64,000 bases of DNA from Rhipidocladum racemiflorum (taxonomy: Eukaryota > Streptophyta > Magnoliopsida > Poales > Poaceae), in NCBI GenBank assembly GCA_036346355.1, contig CM070591.1:18398001-18462000 (forward strand). Direction: 5' to 3'. The position numbers and the translations under genes were made by a program. How positions within the stretch are numbered: the first letter of the stretch is position 1; the number at the start of each line of letters is the position of its first letter. Shown here piece after piece: positions 33,176 to 46,252 of the stretch. The notes beneath the pieces were generated by a model. It was not told where the DNA came from. It did not search any database and saw only the letters and a program-made list of their open reading frames with translations.

Positions 33176-36100
33176 GGGACATAGCGTCTCTCGTCGATCC
33201 TCACCCAGCCCCCACCTCGCGTCTCTCGTCTCTCGTCGATCCTCACACAGCGCTCGATCCCACACCGGGCGACGCCCTAGCCCCCACGCCGCCGCCCCCA
33301 TCCCGGAGCCCCCGCGACGCCCTCACCCCCACACCGCCGCCGCCGCCATCCCTGGATCCCCCGCGACGCCCCAGCCCCCACGCCGCCTTCCTCCCTGCAG
33401 CAACAAGCGGCAGCACCCTCCCTCCCTGCAGTAGCCGGCGGCGGCGCCCTGGACGGCGAGCCCCTGGCCGACGCTTACCCCCAGCAGGCGTCTCCCCTCC
33501 CTTGGCCGGCGCCCTGGACGGCGAGTCCCTGGCCGGTTCTTCCCTCCCCCAGCTAGCATCCGGTTTCTCCCCTCGTGGATCTTCTTGGTGAGTGGATTTA
33601 TAACTAATTAGCTACCTTGTACTGGCGATCGAATCTAACTAGTTATCAACTGATTAGTTAATTTCTTCTCTGATAGCAGTATCTCTTACATGTGCTGGGT
33701 AATAATATATACTTGATTAATTAATTGGGAAAGTAGCAAACATGGCATTTAGTCTAATCAGTCAGATCTGTGAACTCTACTATGCATACAACTTCAGAAA
33801 AATGTCTAGGCACACTAGCCTATAATGGGTTTGGGAACTTCAAATACCAGCCAGATCAGTGAACTCTACTATGCATAAAACTTCAGAAAATGTCTAGGCA
33901 CACTGCCTGTAATGGGTTTGGGAACTTCTGTACGGGCTTATTTGGATGCAAAGGGGGATAATCCCAGGGAAGTAAATCCCCATATGGGGATTTTGTTAGA
34001 CACATGGAATTCCAGGGGAAATACTCCTCCTAGAAAAATATTCCCTATTACCATTTGGAAAGAATAGGGATAAAAATCCCAGCTGTTAAAAAAAACTTAC
34101 AAATTCATAAAACAGCAATGCAATACAACAAATCACACATAGTCCATCGCATTTTAATAATTGAACATTTGTTATCAAAGTAAAACATGAATAGTAGCAG
34201 TAGTAGTGAGGACATATATAGAAGCAAAGGAAAGAAATGTTTGTTATTCTGTTGCTTTGGTCCACTCATTTGCTTACGCTTACCTCAAAGTGGTAGTTGG
34301 AAGAACAAGCAAATTTTTTTAGTTAAGCAGCAGTAGTAGTGAGGACATAGAAGCAAAGGAAAGAAATGTTTGTTATTCTGATGCTCCTTACCAACCATCA
34401 GGATTACCTCATAGTGTATTTCAATCCAATCTACAAAAGGGAAACAATCAAGTAATTAAATAACTGAATGACAGACACGGAAGAAAAACTATATTGAAAC
34501 ATCTTGGAATTCCTAAATGTTATGGACATGTTAACTATGCACACCTCTTTCAATCTCCCATGATAGCACAAGATGGTTGGTTTGCCATCATCAAACGAGG
34601 TGTCATCGAAAAAAGAATGATTCCATACAGTTTAGGTATAAAGTATCACAAAACAGCAACATAAGATCTATACAATACCAATCTATATTTGGTATTTGAA
34701 ACTGAAATCTGCTATTTCAGAAACTGAAATTAGAAATATAAGTACCAATCTAATTTTTTTGAGAATCTGAAATTAGAAATATAAGTACCAATCTATTTTT
34801 TTCGTAAATCTGAAACTAAAATCGCTATTTCAGAAACTGAAATTAGAAATATAAGTACCAATCTAATTTTTCAGAAATCTGAAACTAAAATATGCTATTT
34901 CAGAAATCATAAAGCGCAGTTCACTTAAACTCCTCAAATCGACGTGTTGCAAAACACAGAATCAAATAACTTCAGTCTTCCACTGAACGAATATCAACAT
35001 GCAAAAATGGCACTAACAGCTATTCAGATCAACAATGAAACCAATATGAATCCCATTGTGAACCCATATCGGTATCTTCATCACAAGGAAACAATATACG
35101 CAGCTGTTAAAATGACCTAACTATTTCATCATAGTGCAGATTGTGTTACTAAAGTTCAGAACTATGTTTTTATCACTGCATCAAAGATCACCATATAGCT
35201 TATCCCACATAATTTGATAGTATGTTTCCTTGACCAATACTATTTGCAGAACAATACGGATAAACAATCATTCATCGTATATTGATAAGCAAGATCAAGC
35301 AAGCAAAAACTAGGTATAACAGATCTAATAAAGAGAGAACAAAATGAAATCTCAAAGACAAAACCTCACCATGAACGAGAATCCTCACCATGAACAAAGA
35401 ATCGTATCATGACCCTTAAAAGAAACAAGTTAGACAAGACATACATATACCGATTAGACTAAATATATTAGTAAAGTAGAGCTATTATGAATCAAAACAT
35501 GTTAATTTCTTCTCGAATATAGCAAACATGGCATGTATTAACCACATACAAAGTGCGTACCACTATACACAAAATTATTTTTTATGATGTCATTCGGAAC
35601 TTTTCGATGTGCGAAAGACTGGAAGGCAACTTTTGGGACTTGTAAATTGTATAAAGGACTCACTTTAAATTGAACGAAGGATTACATTGAAAATTCCCAG
35701 GCACATTGTAAATTGTATAAAGGACTCACTTTTCGATGTAAATGTAGTTTGCATCTACAATAAATGCTTTATTTGTTTAGTCTCAATGTGAAATGATTAA
35801 TTCGTTTGAAGTTATTTCATTTCATTTTATATTCGCAGCATATGGTATATATATTTCTATTCTCTCGTTGCCATTGTATATAACGTTAGATTTAGGGTTT
35901 GCGTCGAACAGTAGATAGCCTAGGCGTCACCTGCTCGAACGGCGCATCTCACATTTGCTTGTGAGGTGCACGGTTCGAATTGTCCAAATATTTTGGACAG
36001 CGGAGAATGTTGGTTGTTGCATGGGGCCTGTGGACGTCGCGAGCGATCGAGCGAGATTTCGGCCGCATAACCTTGTTGTTCTCCGACGCACCAAAGATCA

Positions 36101-36286
36101 GCGTGCGTTTGGAGAACAAATAAGTTATCTTTGCCAAATTTTGTTCGCTTCAGAGCGCAAGTCACAGTCGCATGCAACGGCCTCCATTCTTGGGTGGGTT
36201 TAGAACACATCTTTCCTAACAGGGTTGTCTTTGTCACCTAAGCCACGGTCGTACGTTGACATCGTTTCATTTGTTTAGCTTTGAGA
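33176..36286 (+). other. GC-rich leader and long AT-rich leader or intron before tnp2
   Basis: At 33176-33560 lies a GC-rich stretch with CCGCC runs, probably promoter and leader. From there to 36286 the sequence is AT-rich and non-coding. It holds a tandem duplication of about 95 bases (33750-33930), a duplicated segment with GTAGTGAGGACATA (34198-34260 and 34329-34383), and three to four copies of a unit with GAAATTAGAAATATAAGTACC (34690-34900). GTTTAG at 36275 may be the acceptor just before the transposase ATG. Confidence 0.6.
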
Positions 36287-39200
36287 ATGGATGACGATCG
36301 AAGGGCGATGTATGACGGATGGAGGAGTGATGGGGGGCACACAAGGGAATGGGGGCGGATCACGGATGCTTTCTTGAAGCAAGCATTCGCTGGAGGAGCT
36401 GAATATGTGTATTGCCCGTGTACCCTCTGCGAGAATAACAGCTACTATAACAAGGATATAGTGCAGTATCACATTTGCAAAAATGGGTTTATGCCTAACT
36501 ATTTGGTGTGGCACCGTCATGGAGAGGCCGCAGGGCAGGCCATTGAGTCGGACCATGGCGAGGATCACGACCGGATGGAAGATATGCTGGATGATCTTGG
36601 CAGGGGGATTGAATTTAACTCGGGAGGGGTCACAAATGAGGAGGTTAAGGAATTCTATAGGCTACTTGAAGCCTCGGATGAGAAGTCGCATGACTTGACC
36701 AATGTGACCGTCTTGCAAAGGTTACACGGCTTATGTCGATGAAGTCGAAGTTCAACTTTTCGAACAAATGCTTCAACGCTTTGCTTGAACTAATGAATGA
36801 AGTCCTACCTCCTAAAAACAAGATGCCAAAGGATGTGTACCAAACGAAAAATTATATGGCCGGCCTCTTGATGAATTACCAGAAGATTGATGTGTGTGAG
36901 AATAATTGCATGTTGTTCTGGAAGGATCATGACAAGGATACTCATTGTATGCATTGCGGTAAGTGTAGATTCGTTGAGGTGGTAGATGAGGAAGGGGTAT
37001 CAGTGACTACAAAGGTCGCAACGAAACAAATTTTCGGTACATGCTGATCACGGATAGGCTTAAACGACTGTACATGTCAAAAGAAACAGCGAAACATATG
37101 CGGTGGCACAAAGAAGGTAAACGTGAGGACCGAGACCTGGATATGATGGTGCATCCGTCTGATGGCGAGGCATGGCAGGCATTGGACCGATTCGATCATG
37201 CATTTGCAAGCGACCCTAGGAGTGTCCGTCTTGGTTTGTCCACGGACGGTTTCACACCTTTCAGCACAAGCGCTAGCCCCTACTCTTGTTGGCCGGTCTT
37301 CATCATGCCATACAATCTTCCACCTGAGATTAGCTTGAAAGAGGGGTTCATATTCCTTGCTCTTGTCATTCCAGGTCCTAAGCATCCAGGGAAGGATCTC
37401 AATCTGCTCATGCGGCCCTTAATTGACGAAATAAAAGTTGTGGCAAGGGGAAAAGGCATATGACAGCGTTGCTGGTAGAGAATTTACCTTACGAGCCGCA
37501 TACTTGTGGTCGGTCCATGATTTGTTGGCATATGGCATTTGGGCTGGTTGGTGTGTTCATGGTCGCATGTGTTGTCCAATTTGTATGGCTGACTCTGATG
37601 CATTCAGGCTCACGCACGGTAAAAAGATCACATTCTTTGATTGCCATCGACGGTGGCTTCCGGCGAGGCACCCTTTCAGAAACGATGCCAAAGCATTTCG
37701 AAAAGGAAAGAAAGTTAAAAAAGGGCCGCCGAAGCGACTCACAGGAGAGGAGATAGCTGAATGGCATAGTCGGCTTGTACGATCTACGGAAGTGGGTTTC
37801 ACTGGCTATGGAAAGGAGCACAACTGGACTCATATTTCTTTTCTTTGGGAGCTGCCTTACGTGAAAGCTTTGATTCTGCCGCATAACATAGATTTGATGC
37901 ACCAAGAGCGCAATGTGGCAGAAAGCATCATAAGCATGGTGTTTGATGTAACCGACAAAACAAAGGATAACGTGAGTGCTAGGAAAGACATGGGTGATCA
38001 TTGTGCTAGGCCGTGGCTCGAGGTTAAAGTTGGTTTAAATGGAAATGAGAGCCGGCCACGAGCTCCATACTGTGTGAAGCCAGAAGACCGTAAACAGATT
38101 TTGAGGTGGTTGAAAACTCTAAAGTTTCCTGATCGCTATGCATCTAACATAAAACGGGCTGTGAATGTCAGCACCGGTAAGCTAAACGGGCTAAAGAGTC
38201 ATGATTACCATATTATCATGGAAAGACTTGTTCCGGTAATGTTTCGTGGCTATTTTGATAATGAGTTGTGGAGGATGTTAGCTGAGCTCAGTTACTTCTA
38301 TAGGCAGATATGCGCTAAGGAAATCTCGAAGACGTTGATGCAGAAGTTAGAGAAGGGAATTCCATTGCTTGTATGCAAGTTGGAAAAAACTTTCCCACCT
38401 GGTTTTATGAATGTGATGCAACATCTGCTGGTGCATCCGCCTTTGGGAAGCGTTGGTTGGAGGTCCCGCATTCGAGATGGATGTATAGTCGTGAAAGGGA
38501 ATTGAAAAGCTTAGAGCTACAAAGGCGCAACAAGGCAAGGGTAGAGGGGTGTATTTCAGAGGCTTATGCAAGTAAAGAGATCACAAACTTCTCAACAAAG
38601 GATTTCGCACTCAAGCACAATGTGAGTGCCCGCATTTAATCGGTACTGCGTCGCGGAAGAAGAACCCTTGTGCGAACTTAAGCTTTTTCAATGCAAGGGT
38701 CAACGTTGGGTCGCATAATCGCACACCATGTTGAGTATGAGGAGTGGAACCTGGCCATGCTTTACATGTTCAGTAACATGGTAGAAGTTGAAAAATATTT
38801 TGAGTAAGTGACTTTCTGAATTATGTTTTCAACATTTCAGTGTAGTGTCCTTTTTAACCCGGGAATAAATGACGCAGAGTGTTTGACAAAGCAAATTGGA
38901 AGTCAACTCGACAACCCACAAGTAAGCAATTGGATAACCTACGTCGTGATGGGTTGAAAGGCGGCCCAAGCTTCGTGCAATGGTTCCGTCAGCATGTAAT
39001 TTGAATATTTATTCATTTATTTAAAATGAATTGTTGTACTAACTTAATATTAGACTAACAGTGATGCATATTGCTATATAGTGTATGTGTGATGCCTCCG
39101 TCCCTGAGGATCTCCGACAGCTCTCACATGGTGATGTGACGGCAAGGAGCTATAGTCGCTATGATGTGAACGGGTTCCGTTTTCGAACAGCGAAATTAGA

Positions 39201-39816
39201 AGCTAGCCGTCCACTTGCGGCCACTTCAAACAGCGGAGTAGTCACAACGTCATCCGATTCCAGCGGTGATATATTAGACTACTACGGTGTTGTACAAAAC
39301 ATAATTGAGTATAGCTTTGGGGGTGCCAAAGAACTGAAGGTTGTGTTTTTTGATTGCCATTGGTTCGATCCACACAACGGCACACGTGTCGATGACTTTG
39401 GGATGGTGGAGGTGAAGCACAGTTCGCGGCTTCAGGGCCACATCAATAACATTGTGCTTGCACATCAGGTTGAGCAGGTGTACTACCTGAGCTATCCTCA
39501 CCGTAGCTTGCAGGCTTGGTGGGTTGTATTTAAAGTTAACCCTGAAGTATATCCTCCTGGGGATGTTTCGCATGTGGAAAGCAACGTAGAAGATGATGTG
39601 GGTGATGTATATCAAGAAGAAGCTATGGGGGATTCTTTCCTTGTCTCGGACGGGGCAGGACTCGATCAATTACCTACCGATGCCACAGACGTAATAATAG
39701 ATGAACCAGGCCCTTCACGAAAACGCCCTCGAAAGTCAGTAAGGAGTGCACGTCTTCACGCACGTCTGAATGAAATACGAGTCGCAGAAGCAGATTCCGA
39801 CGCCGACGACTTTTGA
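36287..39816 (+). pseudogene. CACTA transposase (tnp2/TnpD type), frameshifted
   Basis: The start ATG at 36287 opens a transposase-associated domain (CPCTLCENNSYYN, HICKNGF). The Transposase_21 core follows: NNCMLFWKDH, MHCGKCRF, RSVRLGLSTDGF, YSCWPVFIMPYNLP, GWCVHGRMCCPICM, HNIDLMHQERNV. Asp and His/Glu groups of the core are present. Frameshifts occur near 36719, 37030, 37437 and 38450-38480, and the frame is poor at 38640-38700. The first exon ends at 38803; exons 38878-38995 and 39082-39816 complete it with a DUF4216-like part (EVFDKANW, VFFDCHWFDP, GMVEVKHSS) and an acidic tail with the basic motif SRKRPRKSVRSARLHARL. It would cut and join the element ends. Confidence 0.9.
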
Positions 39817-39973
39817 TATGTATATTTTGTAAGATTATTGTTGCCTCATTCATTTGTACATGTTATTGTTATCTCCTTCATTTTTTTACGAGTTATTGTT
39901 GTCTCATTCATTTTTGCAAGTTATTGAAAATTATTTGTAAACCTGTATACTAACTCTTGTCACATTTGAACAG

Positions 39974-42896
39974 ATGAGTATGTTCAGGCATCAGGTTGAC
40001 AAGCTTAAAGGCAAGTTCAGCGGGTCGTCCTCCAGAAGGTCGAGGAGCAGGGGTTCTGATGCTCAGCACTCGACGGCTGGCAGCGCCATATTTGCTGGGG
40101 CTGCGCAGATTAGAGAGCGGCAGGAGCAGCTCCAGAGGTGCTTCGATGAGCAGGCACGAGAACAGCCGCGGGAGCAGCCACAGGTGGGGGTTGAGGACGA
40201 GGGGCAGGTGGGGGCTGAGGACGAGGGGCAGGTGGGGGTTGAGGACGAGGGGCAGGTGAGGGTTGAGGACGAGGGGCAGGTGGGGGCTGACGACGACGAG
40301 GAGGTCGTTGGGGGTGGTGGCGGTGGGACGACAGATGCAGACGCCGAGGCCGAGGTAGCGGCAGATGCAGAGTTAGCGGCGACCTTAGAGCCAGTTGAAG
40401 AGGGCGGGTCTTCTTCGGGTACCATCAGGTATATGTGTAGTATTGGATTATCATTTAATGTTCATATTTACATTGTAATGTCTATGAACTAATGATTTGC
40501 ATTTTAGGTTTCGTAAAACCGTCTCAGTTCGTCCGAGATGCAACCCGGCCGATAGGAGGTTGATAGAGCTACACGGGAGCAGGTAACAGTTATATCTTTC
40601 ATGTCTCTTCTTTTAGCATGAGCTGAGTGACAACTTATTGTTTTGATGCATCTTTGTCTTGTACTATTTTGTGGCAGGCACTGGAAAGAGCCGGGTTGGA
40701 CTGGGACGGGCCACATTACAAAGGTTAACGCCGTGTTGGGAGCCCTTGGCCGCTACTACTACCCTGGCATGGTTGAATTACGCGGGGATAGATTCGCGGC
40801 CCACAACTGGAAGCACTGGGCGTTGAAGGAGAACGTGGGAGGCGAAGACAACCAAACATGTCAGGGCGCAGTCTGGGCTGGCTTCTGGGTGAGTTTGAGT
40901 TATGTATTTACTCTATTTGAGTATTGCTTTAAATGTAAATACAATATAACAATGTGTGATTATAAGCAGGAGAGGTTCCGGCTTGAGAACGAAGACGATT
41001 ACAACACTTTGAAGAAGGCCAAAAGCGTCTTCAACAGGGCGGCACAAAAGGTTGTCGGAGATTCGTTCAGCAATGCACGGATTCAAGCTGTCATCAATTT
41101 TTACAAGAGGGTGAAGAAGGTGAACATGAGAAGACCAGAGGCGAGGGGGATACACCTGACAGAACAAGAGTATCTCCAGAGCTCGGTCGATTGGATAATG
41201 AAGGACATGGAGGCTTGGAGGTGGATGTGCCGGTACTGGGCGTCCGAGGATTTTCAAGAAAAATCAAATAGAAATCGAGGGAACAGAAGAAGTAGATTGG
41301 GGAAGCACAAGTACGGCGCAGACGGACACATTGGCCTAGAGCAACGCATGGTAAGTATTAATTATCATAATTTTTAGTGAATTTGTCACAATGTTTCTAA
41401 CTTAGCACCGTAGGAGGCTGAAAGTGGGAGTACTCCCACTTTTGTGGAAGTTTACATCCGGGGGCACCAAGGCGAGGATCCACAGAACCCGGATGTTTTG
41501 TGCGACGATGGGGCTAGTGCGAGGATGGTAAGTCTAAATGACACAATATGTTTTATGCAAATTTACATCCGGGAGCACTAATATGCTGTTTTGCAGACGT
41601 CATATGCAGAACAAATGACACAACGTCATGGGCCGGAGTTTGATTGGAGGGCCGCGCCGGTTGATGTGGAAGCGTTGTACCACGCTGGAGGGGGCCTAAA
41701 GCATGGGAGGTTCGTTAATAAAACTGACTTTCGCTCTATGAATAACAAAAATGCTGCATGCTCACATTTCAGTATATATCGTTTGTAGGTGGGCCATGGG
41801 GGACGGAGTTGTGGACTGCGATCGTCTTCCACGAGGATCGGGTTCCTCACAGGAGTCTTGCTCGCTCGTCGAGGTCTGCACGGGAAGCAGAAGCGCAGGA
41901 GGAGGCTCGTCAAGCGCGAGAGGAGGCTCGTCAAGCGCGAGAAGAGTCTCGTCAAGCACGAGAGGAAGCTCGCAGAAGCCGAGAAGACTCAGAATACATG
42001 AAAATATATCTGCAGGTACAATCTCAACTTTAAACAAATCGCTCAATTGTACATTTGTGATTAAAATCTAACAAACAATCTACATGCAAAGAATCGTCAC
42101 AATCTCTTGGACCTAACGTGCGTTGTTTCGCCCTCTGTTATGCCCTGTAAGATACTTGAGTTTATTACTCTCTAATTCACTTATCTCGTAAAATCACGGT
42201 CCGCACATGCAGCCACCACCACAAGAAGCATCACAGGGTGCTCAGCCTCCCCCGGCGTCCTTCATAAACCCTACTGGGATGCAAGCTCCACCCCTAGGAG
42301 ATGCACCTCAGGTTATATGAAATTCTCATGCATTCTTTATTTTTAAAAACTCTATTCTCAGTATACTTTATATCACAAACTATGATCCACAGAGCTCCCA
42401 CCTCCTCGTCCGTTCTACATGTTCACTCCACAGATGCAAACACCTTCAGAGGAGAGGCACCACAGTAAAGACGGATCGGTTCAATTCGTTATTCATTATA
42501 TGTGGCATAATGTACTGTCTATGCCTTACAGGCTCCCAGCCTCCAAACCCGTTCTACATGTACCCACCACCGATGCCAGGCCAAGGAATGCCTATGTACT
42601 TCAACCCGTGGACCCTGCAGCCCACCTCGAGATGACACCACAGTATGGATGTGATCACGCCTCTCTTCCATCTCGCATAAAACTTCAGGAGATCGTCATG
42701 TGTATATATGTCGCCGATTAGTTACTATACAAAAACCGACGATATGTTACTTGTGACACAACCTAACATATTCTTGAACTTGCAGGTTTCTGGTCACGCC
42801 TCCAAAGACGTAGTAACGATTTACATCATAGAAGACATCTTCAACAGCGCCGGTGGTGGTGGTAGCGCCCACAACTCCAACAACCCCGAGGCATGA
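39974..42896 (+). CDS. tnpA-type protein with a Transposase_24-like region, about ten exons
   Basis: Exons by splice signals: 39974-40428, 40508-40582, 40678-40888, 40970-41350, 41414-41527, 41597-41709, 41789-42015, 42213-42311, one or more from 42393 (ends uncertain, next acceptor 42531), and 42786-42896 with TGA at 42894. The first exon has a basic stretch and five 8-residue acidic repeats (QVGVEDEG). Exons 3-4 carry the conserved core (WKHWALKENVGGEDN; NRAAQKVVGDSFSNARIQ; GIHLTEQEYL), like plant Ptta/En/Spm proteins. Exon 7 encodes a charged coiled coil of EEARQAR units; the end is Pro/Met-rich. Such proteins bind subterminal repeats. I see no stop in exons 1-8; the tail exons are less certain. 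Confidence 0.75.
40181..40300 (+). repeat. 24-base in-frame minisatellite in tnpA exon 1
   Basis: Five nearly identical units CAGGTGGGGGTTGAGGACGA plus GGGG encode QVGVEDEG with Val/Ala changes. The unit is a multiple of three, so copy number can change without breaking the frame. Confidence 0.9.
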
Positions 42897-45608
42897 ATTC
42901 CACTGTAAGCTCGATTGGTGTATTATTGTTGGACTTAATAACTTGTTGTGATGGATAGATTGTAATCGACTTATTGTGATGGACTTATTGTAATGAAATG
43001 TTGATTGTATCTATTACGGTTGTAACGTGTTGTACGTCATTGCGTAGTTTACAAATTGCCGTTGGATGTGTGATTGATTATCTAAGGATCTGCTAGAATG
43101 TCTCCTTCTGGTTTGAGAGATTGATATATATATTATAACTGCAAATATTTTTTTGTCTGCTGAGTGGATGTCCTCTTTACTAGATAGTTCATGCCGAATT
43201 TTTGTACATTTCGGTGATTTGTTTTAGGTAAGTATCCACCAAGTTTCTGGTGGTGTTGGAAGAAATTGAAGGTAAGTATCCACCAGTAAGTTAGATCTAG
43301 TTATACACTTACAGAAGAACTTGTGCTAAAAATGATGTGTAATTGCAGGTCATTCGTAAATATTGACGCTAACATTGAGGATTACGAGCTAAGGGTTCTG
43401 CTTCAGTTCTTCAGTCTTTGTTATGTTCATCTGATCCGATCTTTTCCTATTCCATGTCATTATCGTTGAATCCAATATTTGTGTTTGTTTCTAAATATTG
43501 CTTAGTACCATGATATTAAGTACCACTGGATAGTGTTACAAAAATGACCTTCAGGAGTTCATCTTTAAGGAATTAGCCCCCCACAGTATACTCCAATTAT
43601 TTCTAACTAAAATTGCTGGCAACAGTAAGTGGTTTAGGTCACTTGGTTTGAGCGTAATTGAGTTCTTCGTCAAACACCCAACAGAATACTCCAATTATTT
43701 CTGACTAAACTTATTTACTGCTTTTTTAAATTATTCTCAGAATGAGTCTTTATTTTGCTAGCTTGAATATCTGTTTATGTTCCTTAATCCAAATTTGAAA
43801 CTTTCCAAAAGTCTTTACTATTTATTATTTGTAATTTATTTTCTACTGTTATATATTGAACTAGCAGATTAAGATGTACATGGAGATTCATGTTGGAGAT
43901 GTAATAAAATTTGGGCAGTAAGTAAGCTTGTCATCTAACTGTTAACCTGTTTTTCGTCTAATTCTACAGAACTTGTTTCCTCCTTTTCTCTCGTCTTCCA
44001 TTTCTTATCCATTCTTTCCTGCATGGATTGCAGCATGTTGCTTTCGGGTGCTAAATTATTTCCAATATGATCTCTCTAGAGCACCTGATGTTCTTTATGT
44101 CAGAGAATTTCTTGGTTTCTAGCCTCTGACCACTTTATTGCATAACCTACTTAATAGTAAGAGTCTTTTTGATCATCAAATTAATATACATGGGGATCAT
44201 TGGCATACTAATGTAAAGCAATGGTTAGGATTTTGTGGTTAGGTGTTCCTGGCTTCAGTACAAACTAGAAAGCTTAACTTTTGGTTTATATGGTTATAGT
44301 GCCGACTTAGGCAAATTCACTGATGGACACTGCAAAATTGTGGTCATTTTCTAATTATATATACATAGGTCATTGCCAGACCTCCGTGAATCGCGGCGCT
44401 TTCATTTTTTACGAAATCGATGCAGTTGATAATGTATATAAATGTAATGGTGATCTCAGATAGCATGTGGGCTTGTGCTATTACTTTTAAGTAAACTCTC
44501 CGTTTCTGAACAAAATGAGCAATGTATATTTTTGGCATATATTGGATTTGAAAATGAAGCATATAAGCTGGACATACCAGATTTCATTTTTCTGACACAA
44601 ACATGGATTTGGAGTAAAGATAGTTGTATCGCTTCTCCATTGTATAGGGTAACCTTGCTTGTCTAATTTTATATGATCCGAAATTGTTTCCCGTAATGGA
44701 ACTGGATTTCCATGTGTTAAAATGCTTGATTGTACTACTTTCACAATTATTTGATGTTTTCCATGACATATACGTGCATTTGGATAATACTTGAAAACAT
44801 AAGAACCTGCTGGTGTAGTTACAGACTCGAGTTAATATATTACAATTTACAAGTTTACAATTATGAGATGTGGTGATTCTAATTTCCTGTTAAGAAATAC
44901 ACGGTGATTAATAATTTGATAGATCCAAACTATAGCAGCTCTTAACTAAACTTATTACAACTTCTAACATGTATTGAATATTGATTTATTATGCAAAGGA
45001 TTTTCTACCACTATCCCTCATGGCAACAAATTTTTAAGAAGGAAGATGTCAAAAGACCTCTGGATGGATTTGGGGTCTTAATACCCTATAAGGATCAACA
45101 AAAACATGGTCTGATATTCCTTTTGGATCTGTCCCGAATATTTTAAGCTTTTGCCAGACATGTTAATGTTATCTTAGGTTCTCGACTTCAAGTTGGAGTA
45201 CGTTTTTTGTCCATGTACTCACTGACAAGTCCGGCTCTGAGAATTTATGCCTTTATGCATGTTGAACCTTAATCTGCACTTTAGCACTTACCATGTGACA
45301 TGTGCATCAGATTAAAATTCTTTCTTAGCCTCCTTAAGATCTCTTAGCTTGTCTTAATCTGCACTTTAGCACTATGTATTTGTTCCTGCTCTTATGGTGC
45401 ATGATGCATGACAAATAATCAGAGGGAAGTTTCCTTGTTTTTTTGGGTTCCGTAAGAATTGGATTACCAAAACTGAACTCAAAAAACAAGATCTTGTGTA
45501 TTCTGATCTGAATCATAAAAATTGTACCTAGTGTTGATATGATATTCGCTCTCTAATGTAATGCTAACGATTCTATTCAGTTTTAGGTTCAACCAGTGAA
45601 AGGCCAAG
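42897..45608. other. Non-coding region between tnpA and the captured SPX exons
   Basis: AT-rich, no supported ORF. GGTAAGTATCCACCA is repeated at 43228 and 43271. At 43872-43919 an exon-like piece (MYMEIHVGDVIKFG) sits between a possible acceptor and GTAAGT; it vaguely recalls an FHA-domain strand. Part of this stretch may be leader and introns carried along with the SPX gene. Confidence 0.4.
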
Positions 45609-46252
45609 ATGGTAAATTTCGAGAAGAGATTGATGGTGGATCAATTAGAAGAGTGGAAAGAGTATGTTTCTTTGGTACTTTGGAAGTTCCTAGCGTTTCA
45701 ACGTTATGGTCAGTATTAGGTACATTTACATAAACATATGCAGCCCGTATAGCCCAACTAATGGTTTCTTTGAGAGGTTATAAATGAAACTGAAAGTTGC
45801 AACCATCAAGCCATAAGTTTCATTCGTGAATCATGACATACTCTTTTTTTTAATAAAAAAGAATGAATGAATCATGACATACAGAAATCACGGAAAACTC
45901 AGAATTGGAATGCTTATTAAAAGCGAGTACTTTCACAGATTCAGTAATTTTCTTCACAATGTTAATAAATTACCCTTATACAAGTCTTACGAATTCTTTG
46001 CCTTTGCTGATTCTAGGTACTACATTAATTACAAAATGATGAAGAAAAAGGTAAAACAGATGTTCAATGAGACCCAAAATGGTGGAAATCGTGAATGATT
46101 CTTAAAGAGTTCTCAAGGATGCTTGATGATCATAAAACAGTATTGAGTTGTCGATGCATTCCTTGAACCATCAATGTTCATTCATTTGTTACCACCTACC
46201 AACAAATACAGATAAGTTTCTTTCTTGCAGATTGAAAAAATTGTTCCTGTTT
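45609..46252 (+). pseudogene. Captured 5' exons of an SPX-MFS type phosphate transporter gene
   Basis: Exon 1 (45609-45661) starts at an ATG with MVNFEKRLMVDQLEEWK and a GTATGT donor. After an intron ending TTCTAG, exon 2 (46017-46132) continues in phase with EYYINYKMMKKKVKQ, then ETQNGGNRE, a TGA, and FLKEFSRMLDD. Exon 3 starts at 46231 after TTGCAG with IEKIV and decays by 46252. This is the N-terminal SPX domain of plant SPX-MFS (PHT5/VPT) proteins, which sense inositol pyrophosphates and move phosphate into the vacuole. The KKKVKQ lysine surface of the SPX fold is kept. The membrane part is absent. Lying between tnpA and the right subterminal repeats, it is a captured fragment with its introns. 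Confidence 0.83.

Noticed and set aside
33171..33434. Arg/Pro/Ser/Ala-rich ORF at the left end of the CACTA element
   Set aside because: Low complexity from CCGCC repeats; more likely leader or promoter. No link to the transposase frame was seen.
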